The notes under the pieces were generated by a model. It was not told the origin of the DNA, made no database searches, and saw only the letters and a program-made list of their open reading frames with translations. Below, one piece after another: positions 1 to 8,312 of a DNA stretch of 45,402 nt. How positions within the stretch are numbered: position 1 is the stretch's first letter; every line of letters starts with the position of its first letter. The stretch covers positions 1 through 45,402 of the forward strand of contig NZ_RQII01000050.1 in NCBI RefSeq assembly GCF_004761975.1, written 5' to 3'. The stretch comes from Planococcus koreensis (GTDB taxonomy: Bacteria; Bacillota; Bacilli; Bacillales_A; Planococcaceae). The position numbers were made by a program, and so were the translations under genes.

Positions 1-9
1 AAAAGAGCT

Positions 10-115
10 GCTCCTGCATCGCTGCGCTAGCTTCGTCGCAAACGAGGTTCTTCAAACCTCGCTTCCTGCGGGGCCTTCAGCTCAGGCTTTGCCCGCTGGA
101 GTCGCCGCCTTCCGC
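10..115 (-). repeat. Interspersed GC-rich repeat, partial copy 1
   Basis: It begins with a mini-repeat (10-43) of the form GCTCCTGCA...GCTTCGTCGCAAA, which recurs at 239-270 and 369-400. A perfect hairpin follows (CGAGGTT at 43-49, AACCTCG at 55-61). After that comes a minus-oriented fragment of the GC-rich repeat (rc: GGCGGCGACTCC ... CCCCGCAGGAAGCG). The element resembles the interspersed repeats of unknown function that are common between genes in Bacillales. No gene is visible between 1 and 549; the short open frames there follow the repeat structure. Confidence 0.6.
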
Positions 116-203
116 TTCATTCAAAGATATTTCTTATTTGAGAGTTATTTCTTTTACAGAAGAACACCAAAGATACACTTTCTGCAGTTTCTTTTGGGTT
201 CTC

Positions 204-415
204 CAGATATGGAGCAAAACAGCGGAGAAAACCGTACTGCTCCTGCAGCGCTTTGCGCTTCGTCGCAAAGTCTTGCCTGCGGGGCAGCGTAGCGACGAGT
301 CAGCCGAGACCCCGCAAGGAGCGAAGCGACTGAGGAGGCTTGGCGCTCGCCCGCGGCAAAAAACATGTGCTCCTGCAGCACTACGTGCTTCGTCGCAAAG
401 GCATAGCCCCAATGC
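204..415 (+). repeat. Interspersed GC-rich repeat, copy 2, with two mini-repeats
   Basis: The stretch 210-232 (TATGGAGCAAAACAGCGGAG and following bases) recurs almost unchanged at about 45316-45343. A mini-repeat (239-270) and its second copy (369-400) bracket the plus-oriented GC-rich repeat, which contains GAGACCCCGCA and CTCGCCCGCGGC. Mini-repeat copies differ mainly in the middle (CAGCGCTTTGCG, CAGCACTACGTG), which looks like a variable loop between conserved arms. I see no open frame with a ribosome binding site here. Confidence 0.6.
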
Positions 416-500
416 TTGGGTCCATGCCTTCGCAGCTGTTTTGCGGAATATCGTTTACCATATTAGCTCAAAAAGCAGAAATTTAATGAATAACTTCAGT

Positions 501-540
501 TAAATTAAAAACAGCCCCGCCGGGATGGCGGGGCTGTCTC
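501..540 (-). terminator. Intrinsic terminator of the two-component operon
   Basis: Perfect 11-bp stem ACAGCCCCGCC/GGCGGGGCTGT (511-521 and 527-537) with a 5-base loop. On the minus strand it is followed by a T-rich tract, and it lies directly after the response regulator stop codon. Confidence 0.9.
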
Positions 541-549
541 TGATTGACT

Positions 550-1245
550 TTATTCTGTTGTAAACTTGTAGCCGAAGCCTCTGACGGTCCGGATATGCAC
601 CGGATTGGCTGGATCTTTCTCCACTTTCCGCCGCAAGTTGCTGATATGGACTTTGACCGTTTGGATATCCCCTTCGGAATAATAGCCCCAGATGCGGTCG
701 TATAATTGTTCTGCCGTCCACACGCGGTTTGGGTTTTGGGCCAGCAGGAGAAGCAATTGGAATTCCTTGTGGTAAAGCCGGACCTGCTTGTCGTTGACGT
801 AAAGTTCCCGTGCATCGATATGGATTTTCATATCACCGAATTCCAGAATGGCCAATTTATCTTCGTCGCCGTTTTTCCAGCCGTTCCTCCGGAGGATGGC
901 ACGGATGCGGGCTTCAAGTTCATTGAAGTCGAAAGGTTTGGTTATATAATCATCCCCTCCCGCTTCAAGGCCATTGATCTTATAGGACAGCTCTTTGCGG
1001 TAGCTGACAAATAAAATCGGCATTTTCGTCTGCAGACGGATTTGTTCACAGACTTCCAGGCCATTCATCCCCGGCATTTCGATGTCGAGCAAAATGATGT
1101 CCGGGTTTTCCTTCGCTAATTTATCCATCGCTTCATAGCCATCTTCAGCGTCTATGACGCGGTAGCCTTTTTTAATCAGGAACAACCGCATGAGTTCGCG
1201 GATTCCTTCTTCGTCTTCGACGACCATTACAGTTGCTTCGCTCAT
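550..1245 (-). CDS. OmpR/PhoB-family response regulator
   Basis: This is a DNA-binding response regulator of 231 residues. The receiver domain (about 5-118) has the acidic pair in VVEDEEG, the phospho-acceptor Asp in ILLDIEMPGMNG and the conserved Lys in ITKPFDF. The C-terminal winged helix (about 130-230) ends with the typical VRGFGYKF. ATG at 1245 is chosen because AGGAGG lies 8 bases upstream; an in-frame GTG at 1254 lies inside that Shine-Dalgarno sequence. The gene follows the hybrid kinase by about 20 bp on the same strand, so the two are very likely co-transcribed and form a cognate pair. The target genes are unknown. The divergent LCP gene beyond the kinase hints at an envelope role, but that is inference. 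Confidence 0.93.
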   Translation of the reverse strand: MSEATVMVVEDEEGIRELMRLFLIKKGYRVIDAEDGYEAMDKLAKENPDIILLDIEMPGMNGLEVCEQIRLQTKMPILFVSYRKELSYKINGLEAGGDDYITKPFDFNELEARIRAILRRNGWKNGDEDKLAILEFGDMKIHIDARELYVNDKQVRLYHKEFQLLLLLAQNPNRVWTAEQLYDRIWGYYSEGDIQTVKVHISNLRRKVEKDPANPVHIRTVRGFGYKFTTE

Positions 1246-1266
1246 GGCGCACACCTCCTATCGTTT

Positions 1267-4200
1267 TTAAAAACTCAGCGGCAAAGCGATATAGAACACG
1301 CTTCCCTTGCCCGGTTCACTTTCAGCCCAGATCTCCCCTTTATGGGAAAGAATGATTTCTTTTGCGATGGCGAGGCCCAAGCCGCTTCCTTTGTAATGTT
1401 CCGATTTCTCCATTTTAAAGAATCGGTCAAAAATATGCGGCAATACTTCCTGGTCAATTCCGCTTCCGGTGTCCGCCACTTTTATGATGACTTCGCCCTC
1501 AAACTCCTCCAGGTCAAGCACTGCCCCTTCCGTGCCGCTTGCGTAAACTTCAGTTGAAATGGTGATTTTCCCATCTTCAGAGGATGTATGCTTTACTGCA
1601 TTCCACAGGACATTGGAAAACACTTGATCGATTCTGTCGACGTCAATTGACAGGATAAACTGATCTTCGAGCGGATTGCGTCCTCTTAGGCTGTGTTCGA
1701 ATTTCCGGCCGCTTTGGGTGACATCGGATTCCATGCCGGTGGTTAGGCGGTTCAGCCACTGGCTCAGCTTCACTTCTTCAAAGCGCAATGTCATATTGCC
1801 CGATTTGTATTTGGACAGCTCAGTTAAATCTTCTGTCAGGCGTTCCAGCAGCAACAATTTGTTGTGGATCATGTCCAGGTATCTTGGGTTTTTCTCGTCG
1901 ATGAGACTTTCTTTGACCGCTTGGATATAGCTGTGGATCAGCGTAATCGGCGTCCCCAGTTCATGTGAGATCGTCGACAGCATTTCGTTTCTGGATTTCT
2001 CGATTTCCTGGATTTCATCGTTGACCGTCACCAAGTTCATATTGGTGATTTCCAGCGCCATCGTGCGTTCTTTGATATTGCGCTCCAGGAAATAATTGAC
2101 GTTCGTGATTTCCTGCGTCAGGCTTCTCAAATTCGCCAGCGTCTCGACGCGCAGCAGAAACTCTTCCTTGTCGCACGGCTTCACCAAATAATCATTGGCG
2201 CCTGCCGTGAAAGCGTTCGTCTTATGGCGCATCCCTTCTTCTTCCGACATCATCAGAATCGGCAGTTCCGTTAACGTGAATTCTTTTCGGATGCTGCGGC
2301 ATAATTCGTCTCCGGTCATATCAGCCAGCGCCCATTCAAGGATAACCAGGTCAATCGGCTGCTCACCAAGAAGTTTCAGCGCTTCTTTCCCTTCGGAAAC
2401 CCCGGTCACTTCAAACCCTTCCCTCATTAGATGGTAAGTGACCATCTGTCGATTGACATCGATATGGTCGACAACCAGGATGCGGATTTGTTTTTGTTCC
2501 CGTCTGCGCTGGCTAAGCGATTGTGTCAGCTCCGCAGCGGACAATTCTTCGATTTCGACTTTCTCGGCTTCCTGCGGTTCGGCCAACTCTTCTTTCATAT
2601 AGATTGGCAGTGTAAAACTGAACGTCGAACCTTTCCCAGCTTTCGATTCCACTTCCATCCAGCCGCCTTGCAATTCGACGAGCCGTTTGGAGATGTTCAA
2701 TCCGATGCCGATACCTGTGCCATGGATTCCGTCAACGTCTGATTCCAGCTTCAATGGAAACGGTTCGAATAAAGTCGGAATCTCTTCTTCTTTAATGCCG
2801 ATACCGGTATCCCGTACGGAAATTTGAATCTGTTTGCCGATTTGATTAGCGGTAATGACAATTTCGCCCGAAACTGTGTATTTGATGGAGTTGTCCAGCA
2901 GGTTGAAAAGAACCTGCTGCACCCTGTCCGGATCAGCAATAACTTCCGGAAGGTCATCCGGAATCGTGTGGTACAAGGAAACGTCTTTGTCTTTGAGCAA
3001 TGGCCGGCATACCGTTAGCACTGTTTCAGCCAAATCAAGCAGTTTTACCGGTTCGACATGGACATCGAGCGCATTCTGTTTGAGCTTGGAAAAATCCAGA
3101 ATATCGTTGATCATATGCGCCAATTTCTTCCCGCTTGTAACGATGGTTCCAAGCTGCTGGTTCGCATTTTGAGGAATGCGGCCATAGGTCATTTCCTGCA
3201 GCGACTCGGCAATGCCGATCATGCCGTATAAGGGCGTTCTTAAATTATGGGATGTGATGGCAAGCAGCTCATCTTTGCGCTCATTGGCATGCTTCAACGA
3301 CTCCATTGCCAAGCGCTGCCGTTCAACAGCCTTCCGTTCTAATTCCTGTTTCTCCAGTCGTTTTACTGCAGCTTTATCATTCAGTGCGAGGGCGGCCATC
3401 AGAATTCCCAGGCCTACTGCCAGATAACCGCCATGCCGCGTTCTCAGCGTGAAAGGCATATAGCCATTCATCACCAGGAACGAAACTGCAATGCCGAACA
3501 TCAACAGGAATGTGCCGACTGTGTAATACCTGGCGTAGAGGATATGTTTTTCCAGGCATATCACCGAGATGATGAAAACTGCGATTGAACTGGCAACAAG
3601 CATCAGCGGCAAAATGAGGCGGATGGCTTCTAAGTTCATCAGCAGAACGAGCAGCATGATTAAATCTGCCGCAATAAGTCCCTTGAACACTTTTTCAAGC
3701 CATGGCAAATGCCGCCGGATATCCAGAAAACTTTCCGTAAACAACAGCAGGAAGATGGTGCTCAAGCCAATGAAAAATAGGATCGAGCGTTCATTCCACC
3801 AAATCATATCCGGCCAGATAAATGCCAGCGTCAAACCTGTGAGCGAAGAAATCGCGAATAAAATCGACATGGATAGGAGGGCGAAATACAAAAAACTCAA
3901 TTGTCTGAGACGCATGAATTGAAACAGATGATAGGCTGTGATGACGATGGCGATACCTGTCCCTAAACCGATCAATGCTGTCGTCGATCTCGTTTCCGCT
4001 TCAAATGCCTTTTCTTCCCAAATTGCTACCGGAATTTGCATTGGCCCTCCAGATTTTACATGCAGATAAAAGGTCCCTGCTGCACCTTCTTCCATATCAA
4101 GGTTGAAAACGAGATTCCGGTGGTAGTATTCGCGCTCGCCGACTGGCACCGACCGGCCGCTTTCCTTCGCTTCGAATCCACCCCCGGGTGCCGGCATATA

Positions 4201-4578
4201 CAATGTGACATCGTCCAATGTTGAAGAAGCGACTTCCAACAGCCACTTCTTGTCAGCCGTCGTATTTTGCAGATCGAAACGGATCCAGTAAGCACTTTCT
4301 GTATATCCTTCATTCAATGTTCCTTCTATATTCGGCATGAACTGCATGCCCAGAATCGGCTGCGAAACCTCTTCCATCGTCAGGCTGCCTGAAATATCTT
4401 CTAAAATGGACATTTCGCTATCCAAATGGATTTTATCCATCGAATCGGTCAAAATCAGCGTCTCGCCGCTTTCTTCTAATCCGCCTTCGGGGCTTTTGGC
4501 AGTTATAAAGAACAGCATGATAAAAAGGATAAATACTATTTTCACGGCTATAGAAACGTTCCGGTAAAGTCGGGACAT
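1267..4578 (-). CDS. Hybrid sensor kinase: 7TM-DISM sensor, two kinase cores, central receiver
   Basis: A membrane sensor histidine kinase of about 1103 residues. In order: N-terminal membrane anchor (about 8-26), extracellular 7TMR-DISM sensory domain (about 35-190), seven membrane spans (about 200-400), a coiled coil, a first HisKA with the atypical motif SHNLRTP (His near 444), a first ATPase domain (NLLDNSIKYT, DTGIGIK, GTGIGIGL), a receiver domain (about 698-815), a second HisKA (SHELGTP, His near 872) and a second ATPase domain (NAVKHTS, DTGSGID, GSGLGLAI). In the receiver the position of the phospho-acceptor Asp is Glu (LVILEWALADMTG) and the usual acidic pair reads VDHID. ATG at 4578 is preferred because AGAGGTG lies 8 bases upstream. 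It heads an operon with the downstream response regulator. The ligand is unknown; 7TM-DISM sensors often respond to small molecules such as carbohydrates. Confidence 0.92.
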   Translation of the reverse strand: MSRLYRNVSIAVKIVFILFIMLFFITAKSPEGGLEESGETLILTDSMDKIHLDSEMSILEDISGSLTMEEVSQPILGMQFMPNIEGTLNEGYTESAYWIRFDLQNTTADKKWLLEVASSTLDDVTLYMPAPGGGFEAKESGRSVPVGEREYYHRNLVFNLDMEEGAAGTFYLHVKSGGPMQIPVAIWEEKAFEAETRSTTALIGLGTGIAIVITAYHLFQFMRLRQLSFLYFALLSMSILFAISSLTGLTLAFIWPDMIWWNERSILFFIGLSTIFLLLFTESFLDIRRHLPWLEKVFKGLIAADLIMLLVLLMNLEAIRLILPLMLVASSIAVFIISVICLEKHILYARYYTVGTFLLMFGIAVSFLVMNGYMPFTLRTRHGGYLAVGLGILMAALALNDKAAVKRLEKQELERKAVERQRLAMESLKHANERKDELLAITSHNLRTPLYGMIGIAESLQEMTYGRIPQNANQQLGTIVTSGKKLAHMINDILDFSKLKQNALDVHVEPVKLLDLAETVLTVCRPLLKDKDVSLYHTIPDDLPEVIADPDRVQQVLFNLLDNSIKYTVSGEIVITANQIGKQIQISVRDTGIGIKEEEIPTLFEPFPLKLESDVDGIHGTGIGIGLNISKRLVELQGGWMEVESKAGKGSTFSFTLPIYMKEELAEPQEAEKVEIEELSAAELTQSLSQRRREQKQIRILVVDHIDVNRQMVTYHLMREGFEVTGVSEGKEALKLLGEQPIDLVILEWALADMTGDELCRSIRKEFTLTELPILMMSEEEGMRHKTNAFTAGANDYLVKPCDKEEFLLRVETLANLRSLTQEITNVNYFLERNIKERTMALEITNMNLVTVNDEIQEIEKSRNEMLSTISHELGTPITLIHSYIQAVKESLIDEKNPRYLDMIHNKLLLLERLTEDLTELSKYKSGNMTLRFEEVKLSQWLNRLTTGMESDVTQSGRKFEHSLRGRNPLEDQFILSIDVDRIDQVFSNVLWNAVKHTSSEDGKITISTEVYASGTEGAVLDLEEFEGEVIIKVADTGSGIDQEVLPHIFDRFFKMEKSEHYKGSGLGLAIAKEIILSHKGEIWAESEPGKGSVFYIALPLSF

Positions 4579-4917
4579 AATCAAGCACCTCTGTTTTTCT
4601 AGAATTCATTTTAGGTCATTATCCAATCAAAAAAACAGCATCAGCCATAAATTCTTATTTAAATTCTAACTTGTATAATTTATTTTGAATATTTAAATTA
4701 TTTAGATTCGCTATTTATGAACCATAAGTATCATTACCAATTGATAGAATAATACCATTATACTTGGAAAAAGAAAACATTTTTTTATCTGAAAATTCAA
4801 ATAAAACTATTGACCCAGAACGTTCTTGCGATTACTCTATAAAAAAGGACATTCCAGGTTCATTCGTCGCATGAAATTTGAATCGGGCTTTTCAAGGCCC
4901 CAGAAGAGGTGATAGCG
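4579..4917. other. AT-rich divergent intergenic region
   Basis: This 339-bp stretch separates the leftward kinase operon from the rightward LCP gene and should hold both promoters. For the LCP gene, TTGACC at 4810-4815 is a plausible -35, but no convincing -10 follows at the right spacing (TACTCT after 17 bases). AGAACGTTCT at 4818-4827 is a 10-bp palindrome overlapping this region. I see no open frame here. Confidence 0.4.
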
Positions 4918-5844
4918 ATGTTCCAGAAGAAATCTTCAAGCCTTCCGAAAAAGAAGAAGAATTGGTTTGGTATTTTTGTAAAGATTTCCATTGTAATAGG
5001 TGCACTATACTTGTTGGTGCTGTTTCCGAAAGCCACCAGTACATTAGATGAAATCCATGAACCGCTCGTCAGGGAAGCATCCCCTAAACGGCAGGAGAAA
5101 GTCGTTTTGGAAGATAAGGATCCGATTTCAGTCCTGCTGCTCGGTGTTGATGAGCGTGCAGGTGATAGAGGCCGCTCGGATACGATGGTCGTTGTCGCCA
5201 TTAACCCGGAAAAAGAATCCACCAAGATGATCAGCATTCCCCGTGACACTTATACGGAGATTGTCGGGCTCAATATGTCCGATAAGATTAATCACGCCTA
5301 TGCTTTTGGAGGCATTGAAATGTCGATGGATTCCGCTGAAAATCTTTTGGACATTCCCATCGACTACGTCGTCCAGCTGAATATGGAGGGGTTTGAAGAC
5401 ATCGTCGACGCATTGGACGGCGTCAAGGTCGAAAACTCTTTTGCTTTTGATGACTTTGCAGCAGGCGAACTAACTTTGAACGGCAAGCAAGCACTGGATT
5501 ACGTAAGGATGCGCTACAACGATCCGGATGGGGATTTCGGCCGCCAGAATCGCCAAAAGCAAGTGATTCAGAGCATCATGACGAAGGCCGTTTCCGCTAA
5601 AACACTTTTCAATTACCCGAAAATTTTCAATGCATTAGGCAATAACGTAAAAACCAATATGGGCTTCAATGAAATGATCGATGTCCAGAATAATTACCGC
5701 GATGCCACAAATGACTTGGAACAGCTTTATTTCGAAAAGGGATACGGTGAAACAATCGGCGGCATCTGGTATTACATGATGGATAAAGAAGAACTTGCTG
5801 AGGTGCAGACGGTTTTTAAAGAGCAATTGGAAATCAACCCATAA
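4918..5844 (+). CDS. LytR-CpsA-Psr (LCP) family cell-wall polymer transferase
   Basis: LCP proteins attach undecaprenyl-linked polymers such as teichoic acids and capsules to peptidoglycan outside the membrane. The 308-residue product has a basic N-terminus, a single membrane anchor (about 20-36) and then an LCP domain with the conserved segments SVLLLGVDER, GRSDTMVVVAINP, ISIPRDTY and KINHAYAFGG, and later LDYVRMRYNDPDGDFGRQNRQ. These carry the Arg and Asp residues that bind the lipid pyrophosphate. ATG at 4918 is preferred: AGAGGTGAT is correctly spaced before it, while the in-frame GTG at 4909 lies within that sequence. It is a single gene ending in a strong terminator. The exopolysaccharide operon at 31.8-40.2 kb could supply a substrate; this is inference. 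Confidence 0.93.
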   Translation: MFQKKSSSLPKKKKNWFGIFVKISIVIGALYLLVLFPKATSTLDEIHEPLVREASPKRQEKVVLEDKDPISVLLLGVDERAGDRGRSDTMVVVAINPEKESTKMISIPRDTYTEIVGLNMSDKINHAYAFGGIEMSMDSAENLLDIPIDYVVQLNMEGFEDIVDALDGVKVENSFAFDDFAAGELTLNGKQALDYVRMRYNDPDGDFGRQNRQKQVIQSIMTKAVSAKTLFNYPKIFNALGNNVKTNMGFNEMIDVQNNYRDATNDLEQLYFEKGYGETIGGIWYYMMDKEELAEVQTVFKEQLEINP

Positions 5845-5845
5845 T

Positions 5846-5886
5846 AAAAATCCAGCCGCATCTTACATGCGGCTGGATTTTTTGGG
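5846..5886. terminator. Bidirectional intrinsic terminator
   Basis: Perfect stem AAATCCAGCCGCA/TGCGGCTGGATTT with a short loop, T-rich on both strands. It lies between the convergent LCP gene and the pdxA2-like pseudogene. Confidence 0.9.
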
Positions 5887-5890
5887 TTCA

Positions 5891-6888
5891 TTATTTTTTG
5901 GGTGCGAGTTCAACAGCTTGGCGCAATGCTTCCACTAAGCTTTTTTCATCTGCTTTGCCTGTGCCCGCAATATCAAAAGCGGTGCCGTGGTCTACGCTTG
6001 TCCGGATGATGGGCAGCCCGACCGTAATGTTGACCCCTGACTCCAAGCCCAACACCTTGACCGGACCGTGGCCCTGGTCGTGGTACATGGCAACAACGAT
6101 ATCGAAGTCGCCGCGCACCGTGCGGAAAAACAATGTATCCGCAGGCAGCGGCCCTTGCACATCGATTCCTTCAGCCTGCGCTTTCTCTACTGCAGGCACG
6201 ATTTTCTCCGCCTCCTCGCCGTAACCGAACAATCCATTTTCCCCAGCATGTGGGTTGATTCCGCATACTGCTATCTTTGGAGAAGCAATGCCAGCCTTGG
6301 TCAAGGTCTCGTGCGCCAAGTGAATGACGTGCAGCACACGTTCAGGCGTAATCATATTGATGGCATCAATGATGCCTACATGCGTAGTGACATGGATCAC
6401 TTTTAAATTCGGAGCGGAAAGCATCATTGAGTAGTCGGTAGTACCGGTCAGTTCAGCCAGTATTTCTGTATGCCCAGGATAAAGATGACCCCCTTTTTGC
6501 AAAGCCTCTTTATTCAATGGAGCGGTGCAGATAGCGTCAATTTCTTTATCATTGCCAAAGCAATCGCTTTAGCTAAATATTGGAATGCCGCATTGCCGGC
6601 TTCCGCAGACACTTCGCCGATTGGCAGCGTATCCGGAAGCAGCGCAAGATCCAAACAATCGATTACAGCCGGATCGAATTGTGCTTCTCGCGGATGTTTG
6701 ATGCGGCGAATCGCTTTTGTGCTGCCCGTGAATTTTTTTGCGCGTTCCAGAATCGACGCATCACCGATTACAAAAGAACGGCTTGTTTCATGCACAACCT
6801 TATGTTCGAAGCTTTTTAAAATGATTTCCGGACCGACGCCTGCCGCGTCCCCCATTGTAATTCCAATTATCGGTTTATAAGTTTGCAT
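5891..6888 (-). pseudogene. pdxA2: PdxA2-like 4-phospho-sugar-acid dehydrogenase, frameshifted
   Basis: The family oxidises 4-phosphorylated hydroxy acids with NAD; PdxA2 members act on 4-phospho-D-threonate or -erythronate, giving dihydroxyacetone phosphate. The N-terminal part (6888 to about 6555) has GITMGDAAGVGPEI. The remainder is in another frame and has CTAPLNKEA, GINPHAGENG and YHDQGHGPVKVLG, including the metal-binding His residues. The frames join if one base is restored near 6552 (reading ALANDKEIDAICTAPL), which gives a full-length protein of about 332 residues. So one base has been lost, either by mutation or by sequencing error. The rest is well conserved, so the event is recent. 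It overlaps the upstream kinase gene by 14 bp, and its partner identifies it as PdxA2-like rather than a vitamin B6 enzyme. Confidence 0.85.
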
Positions 6889-8179
6889 GTAATCCCGCTC
6901 CTCTCAGATAATCGACGGCATCCACCAGCGAATGGCTAGTGCCAAAGCCGCCCGCTTTTGTAATAGCCGCCATTTTTTTGTTTTTCCAGTCCACGATTCC
7001 AAGCGGCAATCCCGGCTCTACTTCAACCTTCAATTCCATGTCCTGAATGCCCAGTTTACTGCAGATTGCTTTTGCGGTGTCACCGCCCGTCATGATGATC
7101 GCGTCGAAAGCGAATTGTTCCAGCGCTGCTTCAGCGAGCAAACCCAGGCCTTCTGCAATCCCTTTTCCACAAGCAGCTGCTGACAATCCATTGCCGGCTG
7201 CCCATTGCTTGACCCGTTCGCGGTTTTCTTCCGAACCATCCACATAAATTACCGCAGCGTCCCATCCATCCTCAGCCAAATGCTGCCGCATGGCGGAAAT
7301 TGCACGAGCCGGATGTTCCAAAAGTTCCAGCGGATCCGCTTCCGCCATTACCGTCCCTTCTCTTTTCTGCAACGCCGCTAATTGGCCGCTGGTCTGGCCG
7401 GATAAACTGCCGGCAGCCACAAGGACTTTTTCTGCCCCGATTTGTTGCCGGCCGCTGTTTTCACTTGTGCTTAATTCTGTATACAGATGGTTGATCATGC
7501 CGGCGGATCCAGCCCAGCCGATTGCCAACTCCGTTGCTTTAGCCAAAACTGCCAGTTCAGCGAAATCCGCTTCACCGACCGCGTCGCACACCAGCCATTC
7601 CACGCCTCGCTCGAACTGCTCCTGCACCCATCTTGGAGCCTCTTCGCTAAAAAGAACTTCCCGCGTAAGAACTGCAGCCTTGGCGGTTCCCGCTCCCAAT
7701 AAATCCGGAATAAAGCTTTTCAGGACCGGCGTTTTAGGGTCTTTTGCAAACTCGGTGTCCGTGATTTCTACGCCGTTTACATAGAGAACACCGTGTTCAA
7801 CGGTTCTGCCCATTACCGGAAAAGCGGGAACGATCCAAATCATGTCCATCCCACCGGCATCTTTCATCGCCTGCAATTCAGCTGCCACTGGTCCTCGCAA
7901 CGTTGAATCCACTTTTTTATAAAAATCGGTGATGCCGCTCGTTTTCAATCGCATGATTTCCCGGTGGACAATTTGGTAGGCATCCCCTGCAGCCATTGCC
8001 CGGCTATCGGTATCAACAATCCAAACGTCGATCCGTTCATCGCCAAAATTTGAAGCGTTCGCTGAATCCGTCAGCAGCACTTTTGTCCGAAGCCCCTTCT
8101 GCGCTAGCCGCACACCCGTGTCATTGGCCCCGGTAAAATCATCTGCAATGATGCCAATCCCTTTCGCCACATCCTTCAA
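6875..8179 (-). CDS. dtnK: Four-carbon acid sugar kinase (DUF1537 family, DtnK-like)
   Basis: DUF1537 kinases phosphorylate four-carbon sugar acids such as D-threonate or D-erythronate at O-4. The 434-residue protein has the N-terminal sugar-binding domain starting GIIADDFTGANDTGVRLA, with FYKKVDSTLRGP (typical of the family) near residue 90. The C-terminal nucleotide-binding domain carries IIMTGGDTAKAICSKLG and EPGLPLGIV. Length and both domains are complete. It overlaps the pdxA2-like gene by 14 bp and follows the PrpR-like regulator, the usual arrangement of this catabolic module. A sigma-A-like promoter lies at 8221-8248. Whether the substrate is threonate, erythronate or another isomer cannot be told from the sequence. 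Confidence 0.9.
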   Translation of the reverse strand: MKDVAKGIGIIADDFTGANDTGVRLAQKGLRTKVLLTDSANASNFGDERIDVWIVDTDSRAMAAGDAYQIVHREIMRLKTSGITDFYKKVDSTLRGPVAAELQAMKDAGGMDMIWIVPAFPVMGRTVEHGVLYVNGVEITDTEFAKDPKTPVLKSFIPDLLGAGTAKAAVLTREVLFSEEAPRWVQEQFERGVEWLVCDAVGEADFAELAVLAKATELAIGWAGSAGMINHLYTELSTSENSGRQQIGAEKVLVAAGSLSGQTSGQLAALQKREGTVMAEADPLELLEHPARAISAMRQHLAEDGWDAAVIYVDGSEENRERVKQWAAGNGLSAAACGKGIAEGLGLLAEAALEQFAFDAIIMTGGDTAKAICSKLGIQDMELKVEVEPGLPLGIVDWKNKKMAAITKAGGFGTSHSLVDAVDYLRGAGLHANL

Positions 8180-8220
8180 CCCCTTTGCCGCAAGCAGCTT
8201 GTGCCGCTAGCCTTTCTTTC

Positions 8221-8248
8221 ACTATAAATTGAATATTAAATATTGCAA
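8221..8248 (-). promoter_or_regulatory. Candidate sigma-A promoter for the dtnK-pdxA2 genes
   Basis: On the minus strand TTGCAA (8248-8243) and TATAGT (8226-8221) are separated by 16 bases, about 40 bases upstream of the dtnK start. No -24/-12 (GG...GC) sigma-54 promoter is visible in the same 133-bp gap. Confidence 0.55.
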
Positions 8249-8294
8249 CAAACAGAAGACTATTTCCCTCTATAATTAGAATAACGTTTAAAAA

Positions 8295-8309
8295 TGCAAC
8301 GAAATTGCA
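8295..8309. promoter_or_regulatory. Inverted repeat, candidate operator of the PrpR-like regulator
   Basis: TGCAA-N5-TTGCA (arms 8295-8299 and 8305-8309) lies about 50 bp upstream of the candidate dtnK promoter. The same TTGCAA hexamer forms the candidate -35 box. It directly follows the regulator stop codon, and its 3' arm overlaps a hairpin with perfect arms GCAAACTC/GAGTTTGC (8307-8314 and 8322-8329) spanning that stop codon. Confidence 0.4.
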
Positions 8310-8312
8310 AAC

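Noticed and set aside
4818..4827. AGAACGTTCT palindrome as a LexA/SOS box
   Set aside because: The Gram-positive LexA box needs GAAC-N4-GTTC; here the half-sites are adjacent with no spacer.
5891..6888. Two separate genes instead of one broken pdxA2
   Set aside because: The N-terminal frame ends in 10-12 residues unlike the family, the C-terminal frame has no start signal at its beginning, and a single-base change restores a full-length protein.
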